Source of the DNA: Frankia sp. AiPa1
GTDB taxonomy: Bacteria; Actinomycetota; Actinomycetes; Frankiales; Frankiaceae
Assembly (NCBI RefSeq): GCF_023243075.1
Contig: NZ_JALKFZ020000002.1
Span: forward strand, 62,001 to 126,000
DNA: 64,000 bases
Direction: 5' to 3'
Below, piece after piece: positions 1 through 8,079 of the stretch (position 1 is the stretch's first letter; the number at the start of each line of letters is the position of its first letter). Under the pieces are notes generated by a model. It was not told the origin of the DNA, made no database searches, and saw nothing but the letters and a program-made list of their open reading frames with translations. Position numbers and translations under genes: made by a program.

Positions 1-261
1 CAGAACGAAGATCACCAGGAAGAGCACCAGATATCCGAGGTCAAGCTGGACACTACCCACCCTCAACGGGGGCAGGATACGCCGGATGAACCGTAACGGG
101 GGGTCAGTCACCGTGTACACGGACTCGAAGATCAACAACAGTGGCCCGGTCGGACGGAACGAGCGGTTGAGTACCACTACCAGGTCCGTGATCCATCTGG
201 CGATCAGAAACAGAAGGTAGACCAGCAGCAGCCACGAGAGCAGCTGTCCTAGCGTGCTGAT
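1..261 (-). CDS. yggT: YggT family membrane protein (partial, C-terminus outside window)
   Basis: The visible 87 residues are two hydrophobic segments separated by a short basic/aromatic loop (ARWITDLV, then TDPPLRFIRRILPP). This is the YggT family layout: a small integral membrane protein found after sepF in Gram-positive dcw clusters, with a poorly defined role in division or osmotic stress. It reads leftward, directly downstream of sepF. The start is odd. A Shine-Dalgarno-like GGAGAG (273-268) lies 6 nt before an ATC codon at 261-259, exactly where the family's initiating ATG is expected (next residues STLGQLL). No in-frame ATG, GTG or TTG is nearby upstream. Either ATC is the start or there is a base error. 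The 3' end lies outside the window. Confidence 0.85.
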   Translation of the reverse strand, partial: MSTLGQLLSWLLLVYLLFLIARWITDLVVVLNRSFRPTGPLLLIFESVYTVTDPPLRFIRRILPPLRVGSVQLDLGYLVLFLVIFVL

Positions 262-310
262 GGTGCCCTCTCCTGAAGACCGAGGGGACGCGACCGGCTC
301 GCGAACCCCG

Positions 311-871
311 TCATGACTGGTTGTAGAACCCACCCTCGCGGATGCGTCGCTTGTCCGTCTCGGTGACCTCGACGTTGTACGGCGAGAGAAGGAAGACCTT
401 GTTGGTCACCTTCTCGAGGTCACCACGCAACCCGAAGATCAACCCTGCGGCGAAGTCGACCAGCCGTTTGGCATCGACATCGTCCATGTCGGTGAGGTTC
501 ATGATGACGGGGGTGCCGTCTCTGAACTCCTCACCGATCTGGCGAGCCTCATTGTAGCTACGTGGCTGGAGCGTCGTGATCCGGTAGGGGTGGGGCTCCT
601 CAACGGGGGCCACCCGGCGCACCGGCACCGGGCCGGCCGGGCGCAGCGGCTCGACCGGTGGACGTCGCGGCATGGCGACTGGCTCCTCCCGTGCGTCGAT
701 CCGACGGACCGAACGATCCATCGGAACCGGATCATGCACCATGCGCCGGTCGTCGTGACGGCGATCATCATGATCGACCGCACGACCGTCGTCGTCATAG
801 TCGTCATCGAGATAGTCGTCGTCCTCCTCGGCCAGACCGAGGTAGACCATCGCCCTGCGCCCGAGCCCCAT
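311..871 (-). CDS. sepF: Cell division protein SepF
   Basis: SepF is a cytoplasmic membrane-binding protein that anchors FtsZ filaments at the septum; in actinobacteria, which lack FtsA, it is the main FtsZ tether. The 186-residue product begins with a short amphipathic membrane-targeting segment ([10 protein letters not shown]) followed by an Asp/Arg-rich linker of about 80 residues. It ends with the conserved SepF/DUF552 domain from about residue 100 ([47 protein letters not shown]). I chose ATG 871 because the longer reading frame enters yggS; ATG 850, directly before VYLGL, is an equally plausible start. It sits 10 nt after yggS in the run ftsZ-pgeF-yggS-sepF-yggT, standard for Gram-positive organisms. 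Confidence 0.95.
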   Translation of the reverse strand: MGLGRRAMVYLGLAEEDDDYLDDDYDDDGRAVDHDDRRHDDRRMVHDPVPMDRSVRRIDAREEPVAMPRRPPVEPLRPAGPVPVRRVAPVEEPHPYRITTLQPRSYNEARQIGEEFRDGTPVIMNLTDMDDVDAKRLVDFAAGLIFGLRGDLEKVTNKVFLLSPYNVEVTETDKRRIREGGFYNQS

Positions 872-881
872 GGGCGCGACT

Positions 882-1754
882 CTAAGGGACACCAGGCCGT
901 TCACCGAACAAAGCGGTCCCGATCCGTAGGTGTGTCGCGCCCTCGGCAATCGCCGATTCAAGATCGGCTGACATGCCGGCGCTGACGACTGTGGCTCCAG
1001 GGTGGTCTGCGACCAGGCGTTCCGCGACCGTCCGCAGACGGGCGAACGCGCCACGTGGCGGCTCGCCACGTGGCGCAACCGCCATCACGCCCCGCAGTAT
1101 CAGTCCGGGAGCCTTCGCGACGAGATCGGCAAGCTCGCCCAGACCGCCTGGATCGATGCCGCCCCGGCCCGAAGCGGCAACCCCACCCGGATCCGCCCCA
1201 CCGGACGCCCTCGAACGATCCAACGAGACCTGGAGGCAGACCGACAGCGGCCTGCCTCGTTCGACCGCGAGCCGGGACAGCACACCGACGAGGCCCGGCC
1301 GGTCCACCGACTGCACCCAGTCCGCCCAACGCAGAACGGAACGCGCCTTGTTGCGCTGAAGTTGACCGACGAAGTGCCACACCGGTCCGCCGTCGGCCCC
1401 GGCAACCTCCGCGAGCCCGGCCACGGCCGGGCCGGCGCCGTCGACCGCCTCGAACCCGCCTCTCGACCCCACGACGGGCTCCCCATCGGGCGAACACAGG
1501 GCACCCAGGAGCCGGTCCGTGACGAGACTCACCTTCGGTCCGGCCTCCTGCTCCCGGTTCTCGGCGAAATGCCGGAGTCCGAGGGTGTGCAGGATCACGG
1601 CGTCCTCCGCCGGATAGGTCTTGCTCACCGCGATGAGGGTCAGCTCCGACGGGCCACGCCCGGCAGCCCGGGCGGCGGCGGCGATGCGCTCACGTACGTC
1701 CGCGAGATGGCTGGCGAGATCCGCTCGGCGCCGCTCGTCAGCCACGCCCCTCAC
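882..1754 (-). CDS. yggS: YggS/PLPBP family pyridoxal-phosphate homeostasis protein
   Basis: This is a non-catalytic PLP-binding TIM-barrel protein thought to buffer cellular pyridoxal 5'-phosphate and so affect amino-acid metabolism. The PLP lysine is in LIAVSKTYP (about residue 45). Other family signatures are [22 protein letters not shown] and the C-terminal [22 protein letters not shown]. At 290 residues it is longer than the usual 220-240. The extra length is mainly an insertion of roughly 50 residues between the NREQE strand and [11 protein letters not shown], rich in Gly, Ala and Val. The GTG start overlaps the stop of pgeF by 4 nt, indicating translational coupling in the sepF operon. 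Confidence 0.93.
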   Translation of the reverse strand: MRGVADERRRADLASHLADVRERIAAAARAAGRGPSELTLIAVSKTYPAEDAVILHTLGLRHFAENREQEAGPKVSLVTDRLLGALCSPDGEPVVGSRGGFEAVDGAGPAVAGLAEVAGADGGPVWHFVGQLQRNKARSVLRWADWVQSVDRPGLVGVLSRLAVERGRPLSVCLQVSLDRSRASGGADPGGVAASGRGGIDPGGLGELADLVAKAPGLILRGVMAVAPRGEPPRGAFARLRTVAERLVADHPGATVVSAGMSADLESAIAEGATHLRIGTALFGERPGVP

Positions 1755-2545
1755 GGTAGCCCATCCGTGACGGATTGTCCCATATCGTGATCCAAGCGGC
1801 CAGCATGCTCGGGCTGGTCGCCGCGATCATGATGATCACCGCGGTTGCCGGGGTCGGACGCGGCGGCGACCGGGGCAAGCCAGGCGAGCCCGGCGAAGCG
1901 GCCGGTCCGCCCGTCGCGACGGTACGAGTACAGGTCCGGGTCCTCGGCCGGACAGCGACCGGACACGGCGATGTTTGTCACACCCATCGTCGTGAGCTGG
2001 CCGACAATGCCGGCCCGCAGGTCGATCGCGGCGCTGCCGCGCCGGGTACGGCCGGCGCTGCCGGGCACCTGCCGCCCGACCTCGGTGCGCAGCTCGGCGG
2101 GCACCTCATAACAGCCCGCGCATACGCATGGGCCGATGGTGACGGCGAGCTGGGCGGGCCGGGTACCGAGATCGGCGAGAGCCTCGACGGTCGCGGCGAT
2201 GACCCCCTGCGCCATGCCCACCCGGCCGGCATGGGCGACCCCCACCGCACCCACAGCCTCGAACAACACCGGCGCGCAGTCGGCCACCATCACCGCCAGT
2301 GCCAGGCCCGGCGTGTCGGTGACCAGCGCGTCTGCCTCCGGCGGCGGCCCGGGCTCGCGGGCCAGCGCGACGTGACGTCCGTGCACCTGACGCATGTACC
2401 GCACCGGCAGCCCCACCCGCGCGGCCAGCCGGGCCCGGTTCGCGGCCACCGCGCCGTCGTCGTCCCCCACATGATCACCGAGGTTGAGCCCGCCGAAGGG
2501 CGGCTCACTGACCCCGCCCGCCCGGGAGGTGACGAGAACCGGCAT
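1751..2545 (-). CDS. pgeF: Peptidoglycan editing factor PgeF / multicopper polyphenol oxidase-like (YlmD/YfiH)
   Basis: The 264-residue protein belongs to the YfiH/YlmD laccase-domain family. In E. coli, PgeF removes wrongly incorporated L-Ser from peptidoglycan precursors; other members act as purine nucleoside enzymes or phenol oxidases, so the substrate here is open. Seen in the sequence: N-terminal SRAGGVSEPPFGGLNLGDHVGD, metal-site histidine in MRQVHGRHV, VMVADCAPVLF, and GPCVCAGCYEVP. The usual HAGWRG motif reads HAGRVG, so the tryptophan is replaced, a small departure near the active site. The gene lies between ftsZ (23 nt gap) and yggS (4-nt overlap), the normal location in actinobacteria. 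Confidence 0.9.
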   Translation of the reverse strand: MPVLVTSRAGGVSEPPFGGLNLGDHVGDDDGAVAANRARLAARVGLPVRYMRQVHGRHVALAREPGPPPEADALVTDTPGLALAVMVADCAPVLFEAVGAVGVAHAGRVGMAQGVIAATVEALADLGTRPAQLAVTIGPCVCAGCYEVPAELRTEVGRQVPGSAGRTRRGSAAIDLRAGIVGQLTTMGVTNIAVSGRCPAEDPDLYSYRRDGRTGRFAGLAWLAPVAAASDPGNRGDHHDRGDQPEHAGRLDHDMGQSVTDGLP

Positions 2546-2568
2546 CCTCGGATTCTCCCCTGGCCCGG

Positions 2569-4110
2569 CTATTTGAGGAAGTCCGGCACGTCCAGCTCGT
2601 CGTCGTCGGCGGCCTGGCGCACGGGCCGGCGCGGCGGGTAGGTCGGCCGAGGGCCGCTCGCGCGCGGCGGCTCGGCCCGGTGCTGGACCGCGCCGTAGCC
2701 ATGGTCCGCGTTCGACGGTTCCGGAGCCAGCTCGCGGGCCGGCGGAGCGATCCGGGACTCAACCGTGGGGATCACCGTCGAGTCACCCTGGCTCACGCCC
2801 GCCCGCGGCGCCGGCGGATCCGGCAGGGATTCGGGGTGGTAGTGGCCGACGTTCGACGGGCTGATCGGCGCTGGCGGCGTCTGCAGGTAACTCGGGGTGA
2901 CCGGGGCGGCCTGCGCCTGGACCGGAGCCGGCGCCACCGGAGCCGGCTGCGCGGGCGGCGCCTGCGTGGGGGCCGCGGTGACGGTTCGCGCAGGTGTGCT
3001 GGCGATCGTCGGGAGCGGCGGAAGGATCGTCGTCGACGGACCACCCGCACCCACGGCGCCGGTGACCGGTCCCGCCGCCCCGCCAGCGCCCGCGCTGCCG
3101 GCCGGGGTGGGCGGCGCGGGCGGGCGACGTGGCGTGGCGTTCAGCGTGCGCGTGCGGCGGTCCTGCACGGTGTCGAAGCCGGCGGCGATGACCGTCACCC
3201 GCACCTCGTCACCGAGCGCGTCGTCGATCACCGCGCCGAAGATGATGTTCGCCTCCGGATGCGCCGCGTCAGCGACCAGCTCAGCGGCGGCGTTGATCTC
3301 GAACAGACCGAGATCCGAACCACCGGAGATATTCAACAGGACGCCCTGAGCGCCGTCCATGCTCGCCTCGAGCAGCGGCGAGGCGATGGCCTGCTCGGCG
3401 GCCACCGTGGCCCGGTCGTCGCCACGGGCCCGGCCGATACCCATCAGGGCACTGCCGGCGTGCGACATGACCGTCTTGACGTCGGCGAAGTCGAGGTTGA
3501 TCAGACCGGGGGTGGTGATCAGGTCGGTGATGCCCTGGACACCGGACAGCAGCACCTGGTCCGCGCTACGGAACGCGTCCAGCACGCTGATGTCCCGGTC
3601 GGTCATCGCCAGCAGGCGATCGTTCGGGATGACGATGAGGGTGTCGACTTCGTTGCGCAACGTGTCGATGCCCGTGTCGGCCTGGGTCGCCCGGCGCCGG
3701 CCCTCGAAGGTGAACGGCCGGGTGACGACACCGATGGTGAGCGCGCCCAGGGAGCGCGCCACGTTCGCCACCACGGGCGCGCCGCCGGTACCGGTACCGC
3801 CGCCCTCCCCCGCGGTCACGAAGACCATGTCGGCCCCCTTGAGGACCTCCTCGATCTCCTCGCGGTGGTCCTCGGCGGCCTGGCGGCCCACCTCCGGGTC
3901 GGCCCCGGCCCCAAGGCCACGGGTCAGCTCACGGCCGACGTCCAGCTTGACGTCGGCATCGCTCATCAGCAGGGCCTGGGCGTCGGTGTTGATGGCGATG
4001 AACTCGACGCCCTTGAGACCGACTTCGATCATCCGGTTGACGGCGTTGACACCACCACCACCGATCCCGACGACCTTGATGACCGCGAGATAGTTCTGGG
4101 GGGCAGCCAT
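2569..4110 (-). CDS. ftsZ: Cell division GTPase FtsZ
   Basis: FtsZ is the tubulin homologue that forms the Z-ring. The 513-residue product starts at ATG 4110 (GAGGACC upstream), giving the usual actinobacterial start [15 protein letters not shown]. The GTP-binding loop GGGTGTG is at about 103-109, and the T7 loop region [11 protein letters not shown] is present. The globular domain ends near residue 320 (IAAGFD). A long Pro/Ala-rich linker of about 170 residues follows, then the C-terminal peptide [12 protein letters not shown] that binds SepF. The linker is longer than in most actinobacteria. The reading frame is open to 4230, but that extension does not look like FtsZ. Immediately upstream lies a divergent murC, where a co-directional ftsQ would be expected. 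Confidence 0.98.
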   Translation of the reverse strand: MAAPQNYLAVIKVVGIGGGGVNAVNRMIEVGLKGVEFIAINTDAQALLMSDADVKLDVGRELTRGLGAGADPEVGRQAAEDHREEIEEVLKGADMVFVTAGEGGGTGTGGAPVVANVARSLGALTIGVVTRPFTFEGRRRATQADTGIDTLRNEVDTLIVIPNDRLLAMTDRDISVLDAFRSADQVLLSGVQGITDLITTPGLINLDFADVKTVMSHAGSALMGIGRARGDDRATVAAEQAIASPLLEASMDGAQGVLLNISGGSDLGLFEINAAAELVADAAHPEANIIFGAVIDDALGDEVRVTVIAAGFDTVQDRRTRTLNATPRRPPAPPTPAGSAGAGGAAGPVTGAVGAGGPSTTILPPLPTIASTPARTVTAAPTQAPPAQPAPVAPAPVQAQAAPVTPSYLQTPPAPISPSNVGHYHPESLPDPPAPRAGVSQGDSTVIPTVESRIAPPARELAPEPSNADHGYGAVQHRAEPPRASGPRPTYPPRRPVRQAADDDELDVPDFLK

Positions 4111-4577
4111 GCGGTGTCGGTCCTCCAGCGGCGTCGGTGGTCGGACGGGGGGTTGCCCCGCCCCTGCAGCACCGCGGGACGACACTGCCGCGCGGCGAGC
4201 GGGGGAAACAGCCAGAGTCTCAACCTTCACCGTCAGCTAGACGGTTACAGTTATGTCAACTTCCGACTGTGAATCGGACAGTAGGCACGGCTTCGGCGGG
4301 GGTCAAGGACGCTGTCGGCGCGTCACCCCGCTTCGTGTCCCAGCTCTCCCCCACAATCCCGACTCGCCCCCGCCCCCGCGCCGCCCCCGCATCGCCGAAT
4401 ACTGGCATCCGGACGCCCTGGACCGCTGGCACCACCGTGCTCACCCAGGTCGCCCAGCCGGGCTCACCCACGCCGTCCGACGGGGCACCCGACGAGATCC
4501 GGGAGCCGCCGCGGGCACCGCGGGACGCGGTCACGGGGCGACAGCGGGTCGCGAGCCGAGGATGATGTACTGCCCCT
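4111..4577. other. Divergent ftsZ-murC intergenic region (467 bp); no ftsQ
   Basis: Both flanking genes read outward. No frame encodes a POTRA/FtsQ-like protein. A short AT-richer patch at about 4225-4280 is the likely promoter zone; the rest (4280-4577) is C-rich with nothing further recognisable. Confidence 0.7.
4229..4259 (-). promoter_or_regulatory. Possible ftsZ promoter with inverted repeat
   Basis: Read leftward, a perfect TTGACA (4259-4254) is followed by the inverted repeat ACCGTC-agcta-GACGGT (4245-4229), which covers the expected -10 zone. No good TANNNT hexamer stands at 16-18 nt, so the -10 is unproven. The repeat could be a repressor or activator site. It lies about 120-150 nt before the ftsZ start. 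Confidence 0.35.
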
Positions 4578-6224
4578 GTGACCCGTGAGCGCACCCAGCA
4601 CGTCCACTTTCTCGGGATCGGCGGCGCCGGGCTGTCGCCGTTGGCCCAGATCCATCTCGCCGGCGGCGGCGTCGTCAGTGGCAGCGACGCGCAGGACTCC
4701 CCCCGCGTCGCGAGCTTGCGCGCCCGGGGGGTTCCGGTCCGGGTGGGGCCATCGGCCGGCCCGGCCGAGCTCGCCGCCGAGCTCGCCGGAGTGGACGTCG
4801 TCGTGGCCTCCAGCGCGCTCCCCGAGGACCATCCCGAGATCGTGGCCGCCCGGGCCCTCGGCCTGCCCGTGCGCCGCCGCGCCGAGTGGCTGCCCGAGCT
4901 CACCGACGGATACCGGCTGGTGGCGGTGGCCGGCTCGCACGGGAAGTCGACCACGTCCGCGATGCTCGCCCTGGTGCTGCGGGCCGCCGGACTGGACCCG
5001 ACCGCGGTCATCGGCGCGGAGGTCTCCCAGCTCGGCGGCAACGCGCTCGCCGGCACGGGAGACGTCTTCGTCCTGGAGTCGGACGAGTACGGCGGGGCCT
5101 TCGCCGGCCTCGCGCCCGCCCTCGCCGTCATCACCAACGTCGAGTGGGAGCATCCCGACATCTTCCGGGACGAGGCGGCCGTGCGCGCCGCCTTCACCGC
5201 CTTCGCCCGACGGATCCGCCCCGGCGGTCGACTCGTCGTGTGCGGGGACGATCCCGGCGTGGCCGCCGTCCTCGCTGCCCTGCGCTCCTCGGGCGACCTC
5301 GAGGCGTCGCGCCCGGCCGGGGTGACGGTGGCCGGATCGGCCGGGCCGGACGGCGTCACCGTGGTGGACTACGGCTTCGGCACCGAGCGGCTGTGGCGAG
5401 CCGTGGACGTCGTCCCCGCCGCCGGGGACGACACCGCGCGGGCGGTCGTACTGCGGGCCGGTGCGGAGGTCGGACGCCTCGCCCTGGCCGTCCCGGGGCG
5501 ACACTCGATGCTCAACGCGCTCGCCGCGCTCGCGACCGCCACCGAGCTGGGCGTCCCGCCCGCGCAATCCCTGGCGACCCTCGCGACCTATACCGGAGCC
5601 GCCCGCCGCTTCGAGTTCGTCGGCTTCTGGCAGTCCACCGCTGGGATCGACCGCCCTCTGAGCGGCCACACGCCGATGGACCAAGCCCTCGCGGACGGTG
5701 CTCTCGCGGACGGTGCTCTCGCGGACGCGGTGGCGGTCCCGCCGACCGCGGCCGACCCGGACGGCACGCACAGCCTTGAGATCATCGACGACTACGCGCA
5801 CCATCCGACCGAGATTCGGCTGACCCTCGCGGCGGCCCGCACGCGGGCCCGGGGCCGCCAGGTGTGGGCTGTCCTGCAGCCACACACCTACAGCCGTTTC
5901 GCGGCGATGCTCGACGGTTTCGCCGCCGCGTTCCCGGACGCCGACCGCGTCTACGTGACCGACATCTACGCCGCCCGCGAGACCGACGATCTCGGCCGCC
6001 ATCCCGCTGACCTGGTGGAACGCATCGCCGCCGCCCAGGCGTACTACGTGCCCTGGCCAGCGCTGATCGACCGGCTCAGCGCGGACGTACGCGCCTGGCT
6101 CGACGATTTCGGCGAGGATGCCGCCGAGTCCCACGGCGTTCTGCTGCTGACCCTGGGCGCCGGGACGATCACGACTGTCGGCCCCCAGCTACTGGCCTCG
6201 CTGCGCGCGCCACTGCCCGCCTGA
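4578..6224 (+). CDS. murC: UDP-N-acetylmuramate-L-alanine ligase MurC (atypical, inverted)
   Basis: MurC adds L-Ala to UDP-MurNAc using ATP, the first peptide-stem step of peptidoglycan synthesis. Seen: N-terminal UDP-binding motif HFLGIGGAGLSPLAQ, P-loop GSHGKSTT (about 119-126; most actinobacterial MurC have GTHGKTTT), ESDEYGGAF, NVEWEHPDIF, DDYAHHPTEI and LQPHTYSRF. The EYGGAF/NVEWEHPDIF block resembles, from memory, Chloroflexi-type or Mpl-like ligases rather than the actinobacterial EADESDGSF/NVEADHLDN form. At 548 residues it is about 60-80 longer than usual, partly from a 15-bp tandem repeat (5688-5729). Start is GTG 4578. It is transcribed opposite to the rest of the dcw cluster. Xenologous replacement of the native murC is my inference. 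Confidence 0.88.
   Translation: MTRERTQHVHFLGIGGAGLSPLAQIHLAGGGVVSGSDAQDSPRVASLRARGVPVRVGPSAGPAELAAELAGVDVVVASSALPEDHPEIVAARALGLPVRRRAEWLPELTDGYRLVAVAGSHGKSTTSAMLALVLRAAGLDPTAVIGAEVSQLGGNALAGTGDVFVLESDEYGGAFAGLAPALAVITNVEWEHPDIFRDEAAVRAAFTAFARRIRPGGRLVVCGDDPGVAAVLAALRSSGDLEASRPAGVTVAGSAGPDGVTVVDYGFGTERLWRAVDVVPAAGDDTARAVVLRAGAEVGRLALAVPGRHSMLNALAALATATELGVPPAQSLATLATYTGAARRFEFVGFWQSTAGIDRPLSGHTPMDQALADGALADGALADAVAVPPTAADPDGTHSLEIIDDYAHHPTEIRLTLAAARTRARGRQVWAVLQPHTYSRFAAMLDGFAAAFPDADRVYVTDIYAARETDDLGRHPADLVERIAAAQAYYVPWPALIDRLSADVRAWLDDFGEDAAESHGVLLLTLGAGTITTVGPQLLASLRAPLPA
5688..5729 (+). repeat. 15-bp in-frame tandem repeat in murC
   Basis: The unit CTCGCGGACGGTGCT starts at 5688, 5703 and 5718 (last copy partial) and encodes repeated LADGA. 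It falls between the central ATPase domain and the DDYAHHPTEI motif, in a likely surface loop. Confidence 0.9.
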
Positions 6225-6236
6225 TTGCACTCGACG

Positions 6237-6252
6237 CGTCAGCCGGCTGACG
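6237..6252 (+). terminator. Perfect palindrome after murC
   Basis: CGTCAGCCGGCTGACG is fully self-complementary and starts 13 nt after the murC stop. It can form a GC-rich hairpin, but no T-tract follows, so termination is only inferred. Confidence 0.35.
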
Positions 6253-6350
6253 TGATCCTGCTCGCCGTCACGCGGAGTGAATGGTTGACTGCCGCAACAC
6301 GCCCACCGTCGGCTCCGGCCGGCGGCGACCGGTGAGGATGGATCGAGACG

Positions 6351-6920
6351 ATGCCCGACGCGCAGCCCGCCACGCAGGATCCCCGCAGTCCCGGCTTCGA
6401 CCTCCGGGCCGTCAACCAGACCGTGATCACCGAATATCGGGCGACCGGCGGTGTCCTCGAGAAGACGCTGCCTGGTTCCCGCCTCGTGCTCCTGACGACG
6501 ACCGGACGACGAACCGGCCGGGAGCACACCACCCCGCTGGGCTACGTCACCGACCCGCTGGGCGCCCCCACCGACCCACTGGGCCAGGCCGCTGACCCGC
6601 TGGGCCAGGCCGCCGAGTCGTGGGACGCCGGCCGACCCGCGGGGGCGGGCTCGCCGGGTGGGCGCCCCGACCGCCTGGTCGTGTTCGCCTCGAACATGGC
6701 CGCACCGCGGCATCCGGACTGGTATCTCAACCTGACGGCGAACCCGAAGGTCGTCGTCGAGCTCGGCCGGGAGCGGGTCGAGGCGGAGGCCGTCACCGCC
6801 GTCGGAGCCGAACGCGACCGGCTGCACGCGGCGCTGGCCGAGACCATGCCCGGCATCCGTGGACACCAGGAACAGGTCGAACGAGAGATCCCGGTGGTCG
6901 TCCTCGCGCTGCTCGGATGA
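6351..6920 (+). CDS. Deazaflavin (F420)-dependent nitroreductase family protein (DUF385/Ddn-like)
   Basis: The 189-residue product has the features of the Ddn/DUF385 split-barrel family, whose members bind coenzyme F420 and reduce quinones, nitro compounds or other substrates: LPGSRLVLLTTTGRRTGREHTTPLGYV, then DRLVVFASNMAAPRHPDWYLNL and NPKVVVELG. The natural substrate cannot be told. Between the GRRTG block and the VVFAS strand is a roughly 40-residue insert containing three tandem DPLG-type heptads (21-bp units, 6552-6614). It follows murC by 126 nt on the same strand and converges on murG. It is not a normal dcw gene and probably arrived with, or next to, the inverted murC. Confidence 0.85.
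   Translation: MPDAQPATQDPRSPGFDLRAVNQTVITEYRATGGVLEKTLPGSRLVLLTTTGRRTGREHTTPLGYVTDPLGAPTDPLGQAADPLGQAAESWDAGRPAGAGSPGGRPDRLVVFASNMAAPRHPDWYLNLTANPKVVVELGRERVEAEAVTAVGAERDRLHAALAETMPGIRGHQEQVEREIPVVVLALLG
6552..6614 (+). repeat. 21-bp in-frame tandem repeat in the DUF385 gene
   Basis: Three copies of a GACCCGCTGGGC-starting 21-bp unit begin at 6552, 6573 and 6594, encoding DPLGAPT, DPLGQAA and DPLGQAA. Copies 2 and 3 differ at only two positions, suggesting recent expansion. Confidence 0.9.
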
Positions 6921-6945
6921 TGGGTGGCCGGGCTCGGCGGAGGAA

Positions 6946-8076
6946 TCAGGATGCGGCGTGTCGGGGACGGGAATGGCGCCGGCTCGCGGCAGCGGCGCGG
7001 ATCAGCTCGACGATGGCCGCCGCGGCCCGCGGGTGGCCGGTGCCGGCGCAGGCCGCCGACATCTTGGCCAGGCTCTCCGCCGAGGTCAGCACCGGCAGCG
7101 CGTGGGTGAGCAGCCAGTCGGCGGACAGATCGGCGTCCTCGACCAGCAGGCCGCCCCCGGCCTCCACGGTGGGCAGGGCGTTGCGGCGCTGCTCACCGTT
7201 GCCGATCGGAAGCGGCACGTAGGCCGCGGGCAGGCCCACCGCGGCAAGCTCCGCGCAGGTCATCGCGCCCGCGCGGCAAAGCGTGAGATCGGCGGCGACG
7301 TAGGCCGACGGGATGTGGTCGAGATACCGGCGCAGCTCATAGGGAGCTGGCAGGCCACGGGGCAGCGCCGCGGCGACCTCGTCGTAGTTCTTGGGGCCGG
7401 TGGCGTGCAGCACCTGGACGCCGGCGGTGGCCAGCGGGCGCGCAGCCGCGATCATCACCTGGTTGAGGCTGCGCGCCCCCTGCGAGCCGCCGAACACGAG
7501 CAGGGTCGGGCGGTGCGGGTCGAGGTGGTAGCCGGCCCGGGCGGCACGCGCCGCGGCTGGGGAGCGGTCCAGGGTGAGGATCTCCGCGCGCAGCGGGATA
7601 CCGGTGAGGGTCCCCCCGCGCAGCGCGGTACCCGGATAGGAGGTGGCGACGAACGGGGTGAACCGGGCGCCGAGCCGGTTCGCCAGACCTGGCAGCGGGT
7701 TCGCCTCATGCACGACGATCGGGATGCCACGGCGACGGGCCGCCAGGTACGCCGGCACCGAGACGTAGCCGCCAAAGCCGACCACGACGTCGGCCCGCAC
7801 CTCGTCCAGGGTCGCGCCGGCCTGGCGGATCGCGTCCCGCAGCCGGCCGGGCAGCCGCAGCAGATCGGGCCCGGGGCGCCGGGGCATCGGTACCTTCGGC
7901 ACGGTTGCCAGCTCGTACCCGCGCGCGGGTACGAGGCGCGCCTCAACTCCGGCGGTCGTGCCCAACAAGGTCAGCCGAAGCCGCGGATCGGTGGCCCGCA
8001 GGGCATCCGCCACGGCAAGGGCGGGTTCGACATGGCCGGCTGTCCCGCCGCCGGCGAGCACCACGCTTCGCAACAT
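6946..8076 (-). CDS. murG: UDP-GlcNAc:undecaprenyl-PP-MurNAc-pentapeptide GlcNAc transferase MurG
   Basis: MurG converts lipid I to lipid II at the inner face of the membrane (GT28, GT-B fold). The 376-residue protein shows the N-terminal loop [15 protein letters not shown] (about 7-21; GGGTAGH instead of the common GGGTGGH), [39 protein letters not shown] in the C-domain and [24 protein letters not shown]. The C-terminal 20 or so residues are basic and variable. It starts 3 nt after ftsW in the leftward dcw operon and is the last co-directional gene before the inverted murC block. Confidence 0.97.
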   Translation of the reverse strand: MLRSVVLAGGGTAGHVEPALAVADALRATDPRLRLTLLGTTAGVEARLVPARGYELATVPKVPMPRRPGPDLLRLPGRLRDAIRQAGATLDEVRADVVVGFGGYVSVPAYLAARRRGIPIVVHEANPLPGLANRLGARFTPFVATSYPGTALRGGTLTGIPLRAEILTLDRSPAAARAARAGYHLDPHRPTLLVFGGSQGARSLNQVMIAAARPLATAGVQVLHATGPKNYDEVAAALPRGLPAPYELRRYLDHIPSAYVAADLTLCRAGAMTCAELAAVGLPAAYVPLPIGNGEQRRNALPTVEAGGGLLVEDADLSADWLLTHALPVLTSAESLAKMSAACAGTGHPRAAAAIVELIRAAAASRRHSRPRHAAS

Positions 8077-8079
8077 CGG

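Noticed and set aside
4033-4055. GTTGAC repeat inside ftsZ resembling the SARP-type sites
   Set aside because: The spacing is 9 bp, not 11, and it encodes a conserved part of FtsZ.
4464-6134. Antisense open frame opposite murC that might have been ftsQ
   Set aside because: No membrane segment or POTRA-like pattern; low-complexity Gly/Arg/Val-rich shadow of murC.
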